The notes under the pieces: model-generated
The model's database searches: none
What the model was told of the DNA's origin: nothing
Seen by the model: the letters and a program-made list of their open reading frames with translations, nothing else
Position numbers and translations under genes: made by a program
Assembly (NCBI GenBank): GCA_017307735.1
Contig: JAFKGR010000010.1
Location: 62,001 to 126,000, forward strand
Length of the DNA: 64,000 bases
Direction: 5' to 3'
Origin: Chitinophagaceae bacterium
GTDB taxonomy: Bacteria > Bacteroidota > Bacteroidia > Chitinophagales > Chitinophagaceae
Shown: positions 42,615-52,002 of the stretch, piece by piece
Layout: every line of letters begins with the position of its first letter
Position numbering within the stretch: position 1 is the stretch's first letter

Positions 42615-45600
42615 ATGCGGAAAATTTTATTTTTTCTGATCGCCGCAATTACAATGACTTTGCAGCTTTCGGCTCAAAAAAAAGTACAAGGTAGGGTGAC
42701 AGATTCAGAGGGCACCCCGCTGTCAAATGTTTCAGTTTCATTACCCGGAAGTACCACAGGTACCATCACAGATGCTGATGGTAGATTTATATTAACTGTT
42801 CCTAGTAATGCGACCGGTTTAATTTTTTCTTTAGTTGGAATGGCAACAAAAGAATTGATCATTCCCTCCTCTAATCAAATCACTACAACGTTGACAAGAA
42901 ATAACAAAAGCCTTGATGAGGTGATTGTTGTTGGTTATGGACAGGTAAAGAAAGGAGATTTTACAGGTTCGGCCAATCAGGTCAGCAGCGATGATTTCAA
43001 AGAACGGGGAATTATGAACCCATTGAATGCGATCGTTGCAACAGGACCAGGGGTACAAACCACCGCTGCCGGAGGAAGTCCTGGCAGTTCGCCGGGAATT
43101 CGTATAAGGGGTTTTGGATCTATCTCCGCCAGTGACGGCCCACTCATTGTTGTTGATGGAATTGCATATGACGGTGGCCTTGCAAATTTAAATCCTGATG
43201 ATATCGAAACAATAACAACACTTAAAGATGCTGCAACAGTTGCTCTTTGGGGAAGCCGTGCATCAAATGGAGTGATTATGATAACCACAAAAAGAGGTGC
43301 ACGAAACAGGGATAATTTGTCTATAAAAGCCACGCAAGGATATAGTTCGAGAGGCATCCCAGAATATGACAGGGTAAATGCTTTTCAATATTATCCGTTG
43401 ATGTGGGAAGCCATGAGGAATTCACTGATGTATCCGACAACAGGTACAGGGCAGACGCCTGATCTTGCTGCACAGAATGCTACAAACGGGATTAAAGGTC
43501 AACTTGCATACAATCCATTCAAAGGAGTTGCAGATAATGCTATCGTTGGAACAGATGGCAAGTTGAATCCTGCAGCGTCAGAATTACTTTATCCTGATGA
43601 TTTGGACTGGGCTCAGGAATTAATGAGACCGGGTGTTAGAAATGAATATGTGCTTTCTTATTCAGGAGGTAATGAGAAATCTGATTATCTTGGATCTTTT
43701 GGCTATGTAAAAGAAAAAGGTTATTTGATTCGTTCTGATTGGCAAAGATTTACAGGGCGTCTGGTTGTAAATACTCAACCCCAAAAGTGGATTAAAACCG
43801 GATTGAATGTCTCTGCATCTGTAAACAAATCGAATCAGGCTAGTGACGGAAGTTCTACAGGATATGTAAATCCTTTTTTCTTTTCAAGAGGAATTGGGCC
43901 GCTTTATCCGATTCACGCTCATAATATGACAACTGGAGAATATTTATTGGATGAATTTGGAAACAAAATATTTGATCTGGGAAATATGTCAGGATTGGGT
44001 TTGGGGATTCCTAATCGGCCATCAGGGGCATATCCTGGCAGACATGTAATCGATGAAACTTTGCTAAATCAAAATGATTTCAGAAGGAATACAATTAGCG
44101 GACGTACATATGGAAGTATTTATTTTACAAAATGGTTATATTTTACCACCAATTTTGGAACGGATATAACTGATTACAATTCTTCCACCTATGAGAATAC
44201 CATTGTCGGCGATGGAGCTCCTGCCGGAAGAGCCAGCAAAGCAAATCAGAAGACAATCAGTTATACAATTAATCAGGTATTGAACTTTAATAAGAGATTT
44301 AATGAACATAATGTGGGGTTTACATCAGGTCATGAAAATTATAATTATACCTATATGACCTTGTCTGGTTCAAAACAAGGAGAGGTATTAGAAGGAAGTG
44401 TGGAGTTCCCCAATTTTTCCACAATTAATAGTCTTTCATCCTCTAAGCTGGAATATAGAATCGAAAGTTATTTCGGTCGTTTAAATTATGATTTTGACAG
44501 TAAATATTTCATTAGCGCTAACTATCGCAGGGATGGAAATAGTCGATTCTCCAAAGATGTAAGATGGGCAAACTTCTATGGATTTGGCTTGGCCTGGAGG
44601 GTTGATAAAGAAAATTTCATGAGTGGAGTTGATTGGGTTTCATCATTGAAACTTCGCAGTTCCTATGGTCAGTTAGGTAATGATGCTGTTGGTACTTATT
44701 ATGCTTATCAGGGCTTATACAATCTTGGTTATAATAATGCAAGTGAACCAGGCGCTTTACAATCTCAACTACCGAATCCGGCACTTACCTGGGAAACCAG
44801 CAAGCCATTTGATGTAGGAGTAGATTTCGGATTATTCAACAATAGATTAAGCGGCTCGTTTGAATACTACCATAGAGAAATATCAGGGCTAATATTTAAT
44901 GTTCAGACCCCCCTGTCCACAGGAGGATTCAGTATTCCTACGAATATAGGGAACATGTACAACAGTGGATTTGAAGTAGAACTGAATGGGAATATTATCC
45001 GAGGCCGGGATTTTTCCTGGTCGATGAATGTAAATGCAAGTACAGTTAAAAACAGAATTACAAAGATGCCAGATGATAATAAGGAATCAATAAGTGGAAC
45101 AAAGAAATTATCTGAGGGGCATTCTATTTATGATTATTGGCTTCGCGATTGGTATGGTGTAGATCCCTCAGATGGAGCTGCTCTTTTTGTCGCAAATATT
45201 ACTACCGGGTCTGATGTGCGGTTCATTACTAACAAGGACAGGACAGATACCGTAACTACAAATGTGAATAATGCCAAATACCATTATGCGGGAACCGCAA
45301 TCCCTGATTTGTTCGGAGGAATAGAAAACACGGTTTCGTATAAAGGTTTCACCTTGAATTTTTTATTGCAATATCAATTAGGCGGACTGGTATATGATAA
45401 CACTTATGCCGGAATTATGAGTTCTGGAAATTATGGAGAAGCATTGCACGTTGATGCATTGAAAAGATGGCAGAAACCAGGGGATATCACTAATGTACCG
45501 AGAATGCAAAATAATATGTTAAATACATATGGCGCTGCATCGGATCGTTGGCTGTTGAGCTCCTCATTTCTGAATATCCGTTCAATTACTTTCTCTTATA

Positions 45601-45785
45601 CAATACCCACAGCATTGGTAGAAAAGATCAATGCAAGAAATGCAAGCGTATTCTTAGGGGCAGAAAACGTTTATTTGTTTTCAAAGAGAAAGGGTACAAA
45701 TATCAATGAGACTTTTAATGGTACCAACTCAAATACTTATACACCTGCAAGAATTATTACCGCGGGGGTTAGCGTAAACTTTTAA
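42615..45785 (+). CDS. SusC/RagA-family TonB-dependent outer-membrane transporter
   Basis: A complete 1056-residue SusC-type protein: signal peptide (about 1-20, QLSAQ), a carboxypeptidase-regulatory-like domain (about 22-100), the TonB-box-proximal DEVIVVGYGQVKKGDFTG, a plug with IRIRGFGS, LIVVDGIAYDGG and TTLKDAATVALWGSRASNGV, and a 22-strand barrel. With the SusD lipoprotein encoded 10 bp downstream it forms a lidded outer-membrane importer. The neighbours are an amidase-type acylase and a dipeptidase rather than glycosidases, so the substrate may be a peptide or amide; this is inference. Confidence 0.96.
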   Translation: MRKILFFLIAAITMTLQLSAQKKVQGRVTDSEGTPLSNVSVSLPGSTTGTITDADGRFILTVPSNATGLIFSLVGMATKELIIPSSNQITTTLTRNNKSLDEVIVVGYGQVKKGDFTGSANQVSSDDFKERGIMNPLNAIVATGPGVQTTAAGGSPGSSPGIRIRGFGSISASDGPLIVVDGIAYDGGLANLNPDDIETITTLKDAATVALWGSRASNGVIMITTKRGARNRDNLSIKATQGYSSRGIPEYDRVNAFQYYPLMWEAMRNSLMYPTTGTGQTPDLAAQNATNGIKGQLAYNPFKGVADNAIVGTDGKLNPAASELLYPDDLDWAQELMRPGVRNEYVLSYSGGNEKSDYLGSFGYVKEKGYLIRSDWQRFTGRLVVNTQPQKWIKTGLNVSASVNKSNQASDGSSTGYVNPFFFSRGIGPLYPIHAHNMTTGEYLLDEFGNKIFDLGNMSGLGLGIPNRPSGAYPGRHVIDETLLNQNDFRRNTISGRTYGSIYFTKWLYFTTNFGTDITDYNSSTYENTIVGDGAPAGRASKANQKTISYTINQVLNFNKRFNEHNVGFTSGHENYNYTYMTLSGSKQGEVLEGSVEFPNFSTINSLSSSKLEYRIESYFGRLNYDFDSKYFISANYRRDGNSRFSKDVRWANFYGFGLAWRVDKENFMSGVDWVSSLKLRSSYGQLGNDAVGTYYAYQGLYNLGYNNASEPGALQSQLPNPALTWETSKPFDVGVDFGLFNNRLSGSFEYYHREISGLIFNVQTPLSTGGFSIPTNIGNMYNSGFEVELNGNIIRGRDFSWSMNVNASTVKNRITKMPDDNKESISGTKKLSEGHSIYDYWLRDWYGVDPSDGAALFVANITTGSDVRFITNKDRTDTVTTNVNNAKYHYAGTAIPDLFGGIENTVSYKGFTLNFLLQYQLGGLVYDNTYAGIMSSGNYGEALHVDALKRWQKPGDITNVPRMQNNMLNTYGAASDRWLLSSSFLNIRSITFSYTIPTALVEKINARNASVFLGAENVYLFSKRKGTNINETFNGTNSNTYTPARIITAGVSVNF

Positions 45786-45795
45786 ATGATAGAAT

Positions 45796-47286
45796 ATGAA
45801 AAAGAATATAATAATTACATTAACAATTTTTCTTTTCGGCGCTATAGTGCTGTCGTCGTGTAAGAAAGATTATTTGGAAACGACTCCAAATAGTTCTGTC
45901 AGTGATCAGGATATTTTTAAAACAACAAAGAATGCATGGAATGCCATTAATGGTATTCACCGTTCTTTGTATATACAGTACAATAGCCGTCAGGATCAGG
46001 GAGGTCAAAGTAAGAATATGATTGATATGGATGCCTTGGGGGAGGATCTTGTTTTCCCAACTCGGGGAAACGGATGGTTTATTGGCACATACCAATGGTT
46101 GGATCATCGCAATGAGAATTCATGGACTTCATTTTTTGAATTTCAATTTTACTACGATATTATAACCAATGCCAACATGATTATAGCACACATTGATGGG
46201 GCAGAAGGACCAGATGCTGATAAAAAGGCGATTAAAGGTCAGGCACTCGCTTACAGAGCATGGTCATATTATCAAATGATACAGTTATTTGGAAATCGCT
46301 ATGTAAAGGGTGCTCCGAACGATGGTCCAGGCCTTTCACTGGTGTTAGCCCCTACAAAGGATCAGATTGCCAGATCTACCGTTAATGAAGTATATACTCA
46401 AATTGTAAAAGACCTTACAGATGCAATCGCTAACCTCGGTTCAGTTCCAGCACGCACGAATGCATCTCACATCAACGTGAATGTTGCGAAAGGAATGATG
46501 GCCCGGGTATCTCTGACTATGCAGGATTATGTCAACGCAGCAAAATTTGCTAATGAAGCAAGGCAAGGATTCACTCTTATGAACAACTCCCAATATCTGG
46601 GAGGCTTTAATGATTATAAGAACCCAGAGTGGATGTGGGGGTCGCACCAGGTGCAGGATCAGACCACTTATTTCTATTCTTTCTTTGCTTACATGTCTGT
46701 CAATTTTAATTCTACAAATATCCGTTCTGCTCCCAAGTGTATAAATTCATTGTTGTACAATACTATTTCAGAAACAGATATTCGTAAACAACTTTGGGAT
46801 CCAACTGCTGCAAATACTGCCTTTACAATTCCTCCTGGAGGTACGAGGTTTAAGTATATGAACCGTAAATTTGTTGCCCCTGCCGGAAGCGGTAGCAGTA
46901 TTGGTGACGTACCATTAATGAGGGCTGGCGAGATGTATCTCATCGAGGCAGAAGCATTAGCCAGACAAGGTGGGCATGACGCTCAGGCACAAGAAGTACT
47001 TTATACGTTTGCAGCGAACAGAGATCCGGGTTATGTGATGTCCACCAATACTGGTGATGCATTGATAGATGAAATAATGTTGCAACGCCGTGTAGAATTA
47101 TGGGGTGAAGGTTTCCGTTTTTATGATTTAAAGCGGTTAAATCTCCCTCTTGATAGAACAGGAGCAAATGTCGATCCTTCTGTTGCAAGTGTAATGACGG
47201 TAGCACCAGGAGGTAATATATGGCAGTTCCTGCTTCCTAAATCAGAATTGGATGCAAATAAAAATTCAACACAGAATCCGCTATAA
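45796..47286 (+). CDS. SusD/RagB-family outer-membrane lipoprotein
   Basis: 496 residues with lipobox LSSC (Cys22) and the alpha-helical TPR-type fold of SusD: YLETTPNSSVSDQDIFKTTKNAWNAINGIHRS near the start, QALAYRAWSYYQMIQLFG in the middle and RRVELWGEGFRFYDLKRLNLPL near the C-terminus. It is the surface lid that captures substrate for the SusC barrel encoded just upstream. The pair ends at a strong terminator. Confidence 0.96.
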   Translation: MKKNIIITLTIFLFGAIVLSSCKKDYLETTPNSSVSDQDIFKTTKNAWNAINGIHRSLYIQYNSRQDQGGQSKNMIDMDALGEDLVFPTRGNGWFIGTYQWLDHRNENSWTSFFEFQFYYDIITNANMIIAHIDGAEGPDADKKAIKGQALAYRAWSYYQMIQLFGNRYVKGAPNDGPGLSLVLAPTKDQIARSTVNEVYTQIVKDLTDAIANLGSVPARTNASHINVNVAKGMMARVSLTMQDYVNAAKFANEARQGFTLMNNSQYLGGFNDYKNPEWMWGSHQVQDQTTYFYSFFAYMSVNFNSTNIRSAPKCINSLLYNTISETDIRKQLWDPTAANTAFTIPPGGTRFKYMNRKFVAPAGSGSSIGDVPLMRAGEMYLIEAEALARQGGHDAQAQEVLYTFAANRDPGYVMSTNTGDALIDEIMLQRRVELWGEGFRFYDLKRLNLPLDRTGANVDPSVASVMTVAPGGNIWQFLLPKSELDANKNSTQNPL

Positions 47287-47338
47287 TCAGAATTAAAGAT
47301 TAAAATGGTACTTAATACAAGTTTTTAATATTAAGAAG

Positions 47339-47377
47339 ATACTTTTCACCCCTTTCTAAAAGGTGAAAAGTATTTTC
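47339..47377 (+). terminator. Terminator of the susCD operon, overlapping the 3' end of the acylase gene
   Basis: ATACTTTTCACC (47339-47350) and GGTGAAAAGTAT (47362-47373) form a perfect 12-bp stem with an 11-nt loop, followed by a T-rich tract. On the opposite strand the stem includes the last codons and stop of the acylase gene, so it may stop both transcripts. Confidence 0.85.
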
Positions 47378-49583
47378 TTTCCTCTCCCGGATGATACGTT
47401 TTTTCTGCATGTTTCAACACATCCGCTTTATAAAATAATACATCTTTGAATTTTCCTTCGGTGTACATTTCCCCCTGGTCAAAGAAGTGAGGAGAATCCG
47501 GATGCCCGCTTTCCCCTCCTGCTAAAAGACTTTTGGCTTTTACTCTTTTCCCAAATTCTACGGCACAGACAAAACTATTTCCGTTGATACCATAACGTTT
47601 AACCGTTCCGGGAAAACTGCGGCTACTGTAAGATGGAATCATTCCCCAGGTGGAGGATACAAATGGAACCGAATAGCTTGGCTGACTGTCGTCAAAATGA
47701 TTTTCAATATCGCCGCTGATGCGCTGAAACCTGTTGATATTTCCCCACCGGATATTCCATGCACCGAATTTTGAGGTTAATTCCCTTAAAACAAATTCAA
47801 GAGGTAATAAAAAATCTGAGGGAGAGGCTAGATCCACGAATGTTTTAGTTCTTCCAACAATATCATTGTCTTCTCCTTCCTCAACCTGCATTCTGAAAAT
47901 GTGTGGCAATAATCTTTCTCCCCAATAAACCGCGAGGGTGGTAGCCACTGAATTTTCAGAACAATGAAAATCCCATTTACTCAAAGTGTCAATGGCATCT
48001 TTTAAGTTTGATTTCAGTGAATCATTTTCAGGAAGGGAATGATATGCTTTGATTAATGGGGGAATCAACATAGCAAATCCGGTAAGATAGGTATTGTACC
48101 CTGTTTCAATCACTTTTTCCAGAGTATAGTTTTTTTCCTCTGGCAATATGCGAATGGCATTTAGCCCGCGAAAATTCTGACCATCCGGTGCCATGTAAGT
48201 TGGATAATCCTCTTTCTTCGGGCTGTAGGAACCTGCCACCGTAAATGGAGTACTGTTGCAATTTTCCAACCATCCGTTTGGCGGATTGTAAACATGAATC
48301 GATTGTTCTACAGGAATTAACCCCTGCCATTGGGTTTTGGAAGTAGATCCGTCGACGGGTTTGCTCCAGTCGTAAGATGGATCCCGTTTGGGAATAAAAT
48401 TCCCGTGCCAATAGGCAATATTTCCCTCATCATCCGCATATACGGTATTGTTAGATGCATTGGCGAGTAAATCCATAACCTTTTTGTACTCCGAAAAACT
48501 TTTTGCTTTTGTTCTTTCCCAGCTTTGAATCAGGCCTTTGATATCTCTGTTATCAGATTTTACCGCGATCCAGCTTCCATTGCGGATGCCCAGTACCGGC
48601 CCATGGTTGGTGAAATAAGTGGTAAATGTTTTCGGGATTATCTTACTCCCTTGTTTGTAATTAATGGTAATTTCTTTTTGTTTTACCGGGACAGGTTTGC
48701 CATCATAAAGTGTGAAGTACTGATTTCCATTTTTTAATATTTTCTCGATGTATGCATCAGATACATCAGTGTAGCTGCTGGTATGCATCCATCCCAAGTG
48801 TTCATTGAATCCCTGGTAAACAAAAAATTGGCCCCAGGTGACAGCGCCATACGCATTTAGCCCTTCCTTGCTCACCATGTGCACTTCAGGCCTGAAGTAG
48901 AAAGTGACATGTGGATTAATATACAAGATTGCATTTTTTGATTTTGTAATCTTTGGCGAAAATGCGAATCCGTTGGAACCTGTAACTTTCTCTTCGTAAT
49001 TGGATTTTTGAACAGATAAATTGGATGAGATGTCACTTTCATTTCGATTTTCATAAAATTGTTTCAAATCTTCAGGCCCCATATCAGCCGTACTGATCGC
49101 TCCGATACTTCCGTCAGTCCAGAGCATTGGGTACCACGATTGAAATTTATGAATTAGCCGGGGCTTAACTTCGGGGTGCCTGTACAGAAAATAATTAATT
49201 CCCGCCGCCCATGCATCACACAATTTTTTTAGCCAGACCGGTGCATTGTGATAATCACGAATTGCCCCGGCAGAATCAATGACCAGTTTGGTAAGCAGAT
49301 CATCATAAACTTTTTCTTCCCCGAATATTTCTGAAAGCCTGCCCAGTTTATCTATGTAATTCATTTCCACTCTTGGGAAATCATCTTCGCATTGCGCATA
49401 AATTAATCCGAACACAGCGTCGGCATCTGAATCGCCATATACATGTGGTATTCCGTAATTGTCGCGAATGATGGTTACATGTGCTGCTTGTTGTTTCCAC
49501 TGATTTATTTCCTGTGGAGCAAATTCCTGTGCAAATAAAAAAGCCGGAAAACCGAGAAAGAAAAACAGCAATAATTTTTTCAT
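47346..49583 (-). CDS. Penicillin-acylase-family Ntn-hydrolase (S45)
   Basis: 745 residues with signal peptide (about 1-18). S45 proteins are made as a precursor that cuts itself to expose a catalytic serine: here Ser203 in EKVTGSNGFAFSP, after an alpha-chain region with DNYGIPHVYGDSDADAVFGLIYAQCEDDFPR-like family sequence. The beta chain contains NNTVYADDEGNIAYWHGNFIPKRD. Members hydrolyse amide bonds of beta-lactams, acyl-homoserine lactones or N-acyl amino acids; the substrate is not evident. It is the second gene of an operon with an M19 dipeptidase and next to susCD. Confidence 0.92.
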   Translation of the reverse strand: MKKLLLFFFLGFPAFLFAQEFAPQEINQWKQQAAHVTIIRDNYGIPHVYGDSDADAVFGLIYAQCEDDFPRVEMNYIDKLGRLSEIFGEEKVYDDLLTKLVIDSAGAIRDYHNAPVWLKKLCDAWAAGINYFLYRHPEVKPRLIHKFQSWYPMLWTDGSIGAISTADMGPEDLKQFYENRNESDISSNLSVQKSNYEEKVTGSNGFAFSPKITKSKNAILYINPHVTFYFRPEVHMVSKEGLNAYGAVTWGQFFVYQGFNEHLGWMHTSSYTDVSDAYIEKILKNGNQYFTLYDGKPVPVKQKEITINYKQGSKIIPKTFTTYFTNHGPVLGIRNGSWIAVKSDNRDIKGLIQSWERTKAKSFSEYKKVMDLLANASNNTVYADDEGNIAYWHGNFIPKRDPSYDWSKPVDGSTSKTQWQGLIPVEQSIHVYNPPNGWLENCNSTPFTVAGSYSPKKEDYPTYMAPDGQNFRGLNAIRILPEEKNYTLEKVIETGYNTYLTGFAMLIPPLIKAYHSLPENDSLKSNLKDAIDTLSKWDFHCSENSVATTLAVYWGERLLPHIFRMQVEEGEDNDIVGRTKTFVDLASPSDFLLPLEFVLRELTSKFGAWNIRWGNINRFQRISGDIENHFDDSQPSYSVPFVSSTWGMIPSYSSRSFPGTVKRYGINGNSFVCAVEFGKRVKAKSLLAGGESGHPDSPHFFDQGEMYTEGKFKDVLFYKADVLKHAEKTYHPGEERKYFSPFRKG

Positions 49584-49606
49584 GGAGATGAGCTTGAATT
49601 AAAAAA

Positions 49607-50803
49607 TTAGTTTACCTGATTGGCTTTGAAAACACGGATGAAATTTCCTCCCATAATTTTAAAAATATCTTCTTTGGAATATCCTCTTTTCAGGAGTTCT
49701 TTGGTGATAAGCGGGTATTTGGTTACGTCTGTTAGTTTTTGTGGTGTTACGGAAATACCATCAAAATCACTTCCCAATCCGACATGATCAATTCCTGCAA
49801 GTTTAATGATATGTTCCATGTGGTCAAAAACGAGATGAAAAGGAGCTTCCATGGCATCCATTTCGCTCTTGTAATTTTCTTCAAGATAATTATCAATGAC
49901 ATCTACGCCCTTTCCCGTTTTTTTAAGTGAATCCAATTCGGCTTTATGCTCTTTCATAAAATCAAAATACTTTGGCCCGGCTGTGCTATCGAGGAACAAA
50001 GCAAAAAAATTGAGATCGATAACACCGCCATTTTTTCCGACAGCCACAATCTGGTCATCTTTCAGATTTCTGAAAACCGGACAAATCGCATAAGCATCAC
50101 TGTGAGATACCAGTACCGGCTTTGTTGTAACACGGATCACATCCCAAAAAGTTTGTTCTCCCACATGGCTGAGATCCACCATCATGCCGAGTTTATTCAT
50201 CCGGCGTACAACCTGAATCCCGAAATCACTCAATCCTTTTTTATGAGAAGTGGTGTCCACAACCCCGTTAACTTTCTGACTGCCGGATTCGTATTCAGCG
50301 CTCGTTGCCCATTTATTGTTATTGTTCCATGTAAGGGTCATGTACCTAACGCCCCGCGCATAAAGGCTATCCAGTTTGCTGAGATCATTTTCTATCATGT
50401 GTCCGCCTTCTACACCGATCATACAGCCCAATTTCTTTTCCTTTACGGCTTGTTCGAGTTGCGCCGGATTGGTAACCAGCATCATCTTTTTGGGATTTCT
50501 CTGAATCCAGGCATCCAACGTATCTATTTCTCTGTTGGCAAAAGAATATGGATTTTTTTGATTGCCATCGCACCAGACGCTGAATACCTGCACATCCACT
50601 CCTCCCTTCTTCATTCGTTTCAGATCGCTGTGGGTTTTCCCTTTCAAATCTGCATCGAAAGAATATCCTTTTTCAATACATGTGCTGATAATGTCGTTAT
50701 GTGAATCGGTAACGATAGCTTCTTTATGGATTTTTTTATATGACTGTGCATCTGTGCTCATTACCATAAATATTAAATTCACAACTAAGAAATATCTCAA
50801 CAT
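49607..50803 (-). CDS. Membrane dipeptidase (renal-dipeptidase family M19)
   Basis: 398 residues with signal peptide (about 1-19). The binuclear zinc site is visible: H-x-D in VTDSHNDIISTC, Glu in IGVEGGHMIEND, His in VDLSHVGEQTFWDV and VSHSDAYAICPVFRNL, and Asp in HVGLGSDFDG. M19 enzymes split dipeptides, including those with D-residues such as peptidoglycan fragments. It is transcribed with the acylase 23 bp downstream. A promoter with exact -7 box TACTTTTG lies 14 bp ahead. Confidence 0.95.
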   Translation of the reverse strand: MLRYFLVVNLIFMVMSTDAQSYKKIHKEAIVTDSHNDIISTCIEKGYSFDADLKGKTHSDLKRMKKGGVDVQVFSVWCDGNQKNPYSFANREIDTLDAWIQRNPKKMMLVTNPAQLEQAVKEKKLGCMIGVEGGHMIENDLSKLDSLYARGVRYMTLTWNNNNKWATSAEYESGSQKVNGVVDTTSHKKGLSDFGIQVVRRMNKLGMMVDLSHVGEQTFWDVIRVTTKPVLVSHSDAYAICPVFRNLKDDQIVAVGKNGGVIDLNFFALFLDSTAGPKYFDFMKEHKAELDSLKKTGKGVDVIDNYLEENYKSEMDAMEAPFHLVFDHMEHIIKLAGIDHVGLGSDFDGISVTPQKLTDVTKYPLITKELLKRGYSKEDIFKIMGGNFIRVFKANQVN

Positions 50804-50817
50804 AAGTTTGGTTTTTC

Positions 50818-50825
50818 CAAAAGTA
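50818..50825 (-). promoter_or_regulatory. -7 promoter box of the dipeptidase-acylase operon
   Basis: The minus strand reads TACTTTTG, an exact box, about 14 bp before the M19 dipeptidase start codon. The leader would be only about 10 nt. Confidence 0.5.
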
Positions 50826-50854
50826 AGTCCTTATAAAAAAAGAAACCGGATTTT

Positions 50855-51487
50855 TTAGGTGCCTTCTTTTCCGAGCCAGCGTTTGATTATCTTATTGATT
50901 TCTCCTGATTCCTGCATTTGAAGTAATGCTATATTCATTTGATTCAGATCTGATCTTTTCAAAGGGAAGGCGAACCCATACCCCAGCTTGTTGTATTCAG
51001 ATTTTGAGACATACAAATGCGAATCCGGGTGTTGTCTCTTGAAGTAGAGTAGTTGTGCTCTTCCGAATACAATTCCTTTTACCTTGTTTTTTAGCAGCAT
51101 TTGATAGCCTTCATCCAGGTTGTCCATATTGAAAATGTTGCCACCGTTATCTAAAACGAAATCGGCCGCTGGCGTTGAACCAGGCACTGCAATTTTTTTT
51201 CCTGCCAATTGCTCCGCATTGGCAATCGCACTTGTCTGAATTGTACTTATCGTAATTGTGCTCGATATGCCGGCGATAATTGATGTGGCAAATACAAGGG
51301 AGATGATCATCCATGCGCTTGTTGTAAATCTTCCCCAAAAAGTTTTTGGGACAATATCACCATACCCGGTGGTTGTCATTGTACTTATTGCACACCACAT
51401 ACCATTGGCAATGCCATGCGCAGGTTTGTCGGGAAACTGTTTTGGATTGGATTTTCTCTCGGAAATCCACAAAATGGTTCCCACCAC
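50855..51487 (-). pseudogene. C-terminal part of an interrupted GluR0-like ligand-gated K+ channel
   Basis: The 210 codons from the first internal ATG continue the same reading frame as the fragment upstream on this strand. The readable order is the end of TM1 (VVGTILWISERK), a pore loop with the potassium filter TTTGYGD, TM2 (WMIISLVFATSIIAGISS) and the second lobe of a solute-binding domain (AGKKIAVPGSTPAADFVLD, ending IIKRWLGKEGT). This is the prokaryotic glutamate-receptor architecture. It is separated from its first lobe by one in-frame TGA at 51557-51559. Without read-through it lacks signal peptide and first lobe and is probably not functional. Confidence 0.85.
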
Positions 51488-51556
51488 TGCCAGTATAAAA
51501 ATGAAAAATGCGAGAGCAATAAAAAACCTCTTTGTGAAGAAAGGACGGATGCGTCT

Positions 51557-51559
51557 TCA
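51557..51559 (-). other. In-frame TGA interrupting the GluR0-like channel gene
   Basis: Reading the minus strand, the codons run ...SPTL-TGA-RRIRPFF... without frame change. The downstream sequence resumes at once with the positive cluster and first membrane helix of the channel (FFTKRFFIALAFFIFILAVV). A CGA-to-TGA or TGG-to-TGA change would explain it. The event lies in the linker between the first ligand lobe and TM1. Confidence 0.85.
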
Positions 51560-51934
51560 TAAGGTCGGACTTTCCTGAACGGACATTATAGAAAGGCTCG
51601 ATTGAAAATAAGGCTGGGTAAATCTGAAATTTTCTGCCCTCTCCGCAGTAATTCCAATGGGACCGACAACAACATCGATTTTACCTGACTGCAATGAATC
51701 GAGTGCATGGGAAACATCTTCAAAAAATATCAGGCGATAAGGGATATTTTGATTTTGTGCAAGCTCCCTCCATATTTCAAGCGAAATCCCTGTCTGCAAC
51801 GCAGTGTCCATCACAAAGAGTGCATTGCCTGTAACGCCCACTGCAAGAGTATCCGGCCGACCGGAATTCTGTGCCAATAATGAATGAGCAAAAAGAAATA
51901 AGATCAAAAAGAGAAGTCCTCTTACTATTTTCAT
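51557..51934 (-). pseudogene. N-terminal part of an interrupted GluR0-like ligand-gated K+ channel (signal peptide and first binding lobe)
   Basis: 125 codons from the ATG at 51934 (the frame can be extended 24 codons up, but the extension lacks signal-peptide character). A signal peptide (MKIVRGLLFLILFLFAHSLLAQ region) is followed by the first lobe of a periplasmic binding domain: TLAVGVTGNALFVMD, GISLEIWRELAQNQNIPYRLIFFED and GKIDVVVGPIGITAERAENFRFTQPYF. It ends at an in-frame TGA; the rest of the protein (359 residues in total) follows in the same frame. Alone it would be a truncated secreted lobe. It has its own near-consensus promoter box TATCTTTT and is isolated by the terminator of the preceding gene. 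Confidence 0.85.
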
Positions 51935-51969
51935 TTGAGGAAAAGATAGGACAAAATTCGGCTGCACAC

Positions 51970-51992
51970 AAAAAAAGCAGCGTTTGAGCTGC
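51970..51992 (-). terminator. Rho-independent terminator of the lytic transglycosylase gene
   Basis: On the minus strand GCAGC-TCAAAC-GCTGC forms a short GC-rich hairpin followed by a run of seven T (plus-strand A at 51970-51976). It starts 11 bp past the transglycosylase stop. Confidence 0.8.
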
Positions 51993-52002
51993 CTGAAATT
52001 TA

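Noticed and set aside
51487..51559. Frameshift as the cause of the broken channel gene
   Set aside because: Both parts are in the same frame: 51934, 51559 and 51487 differ by multiples of three, and the codons between them read a normal TM1. Only a single TGA interrupts.
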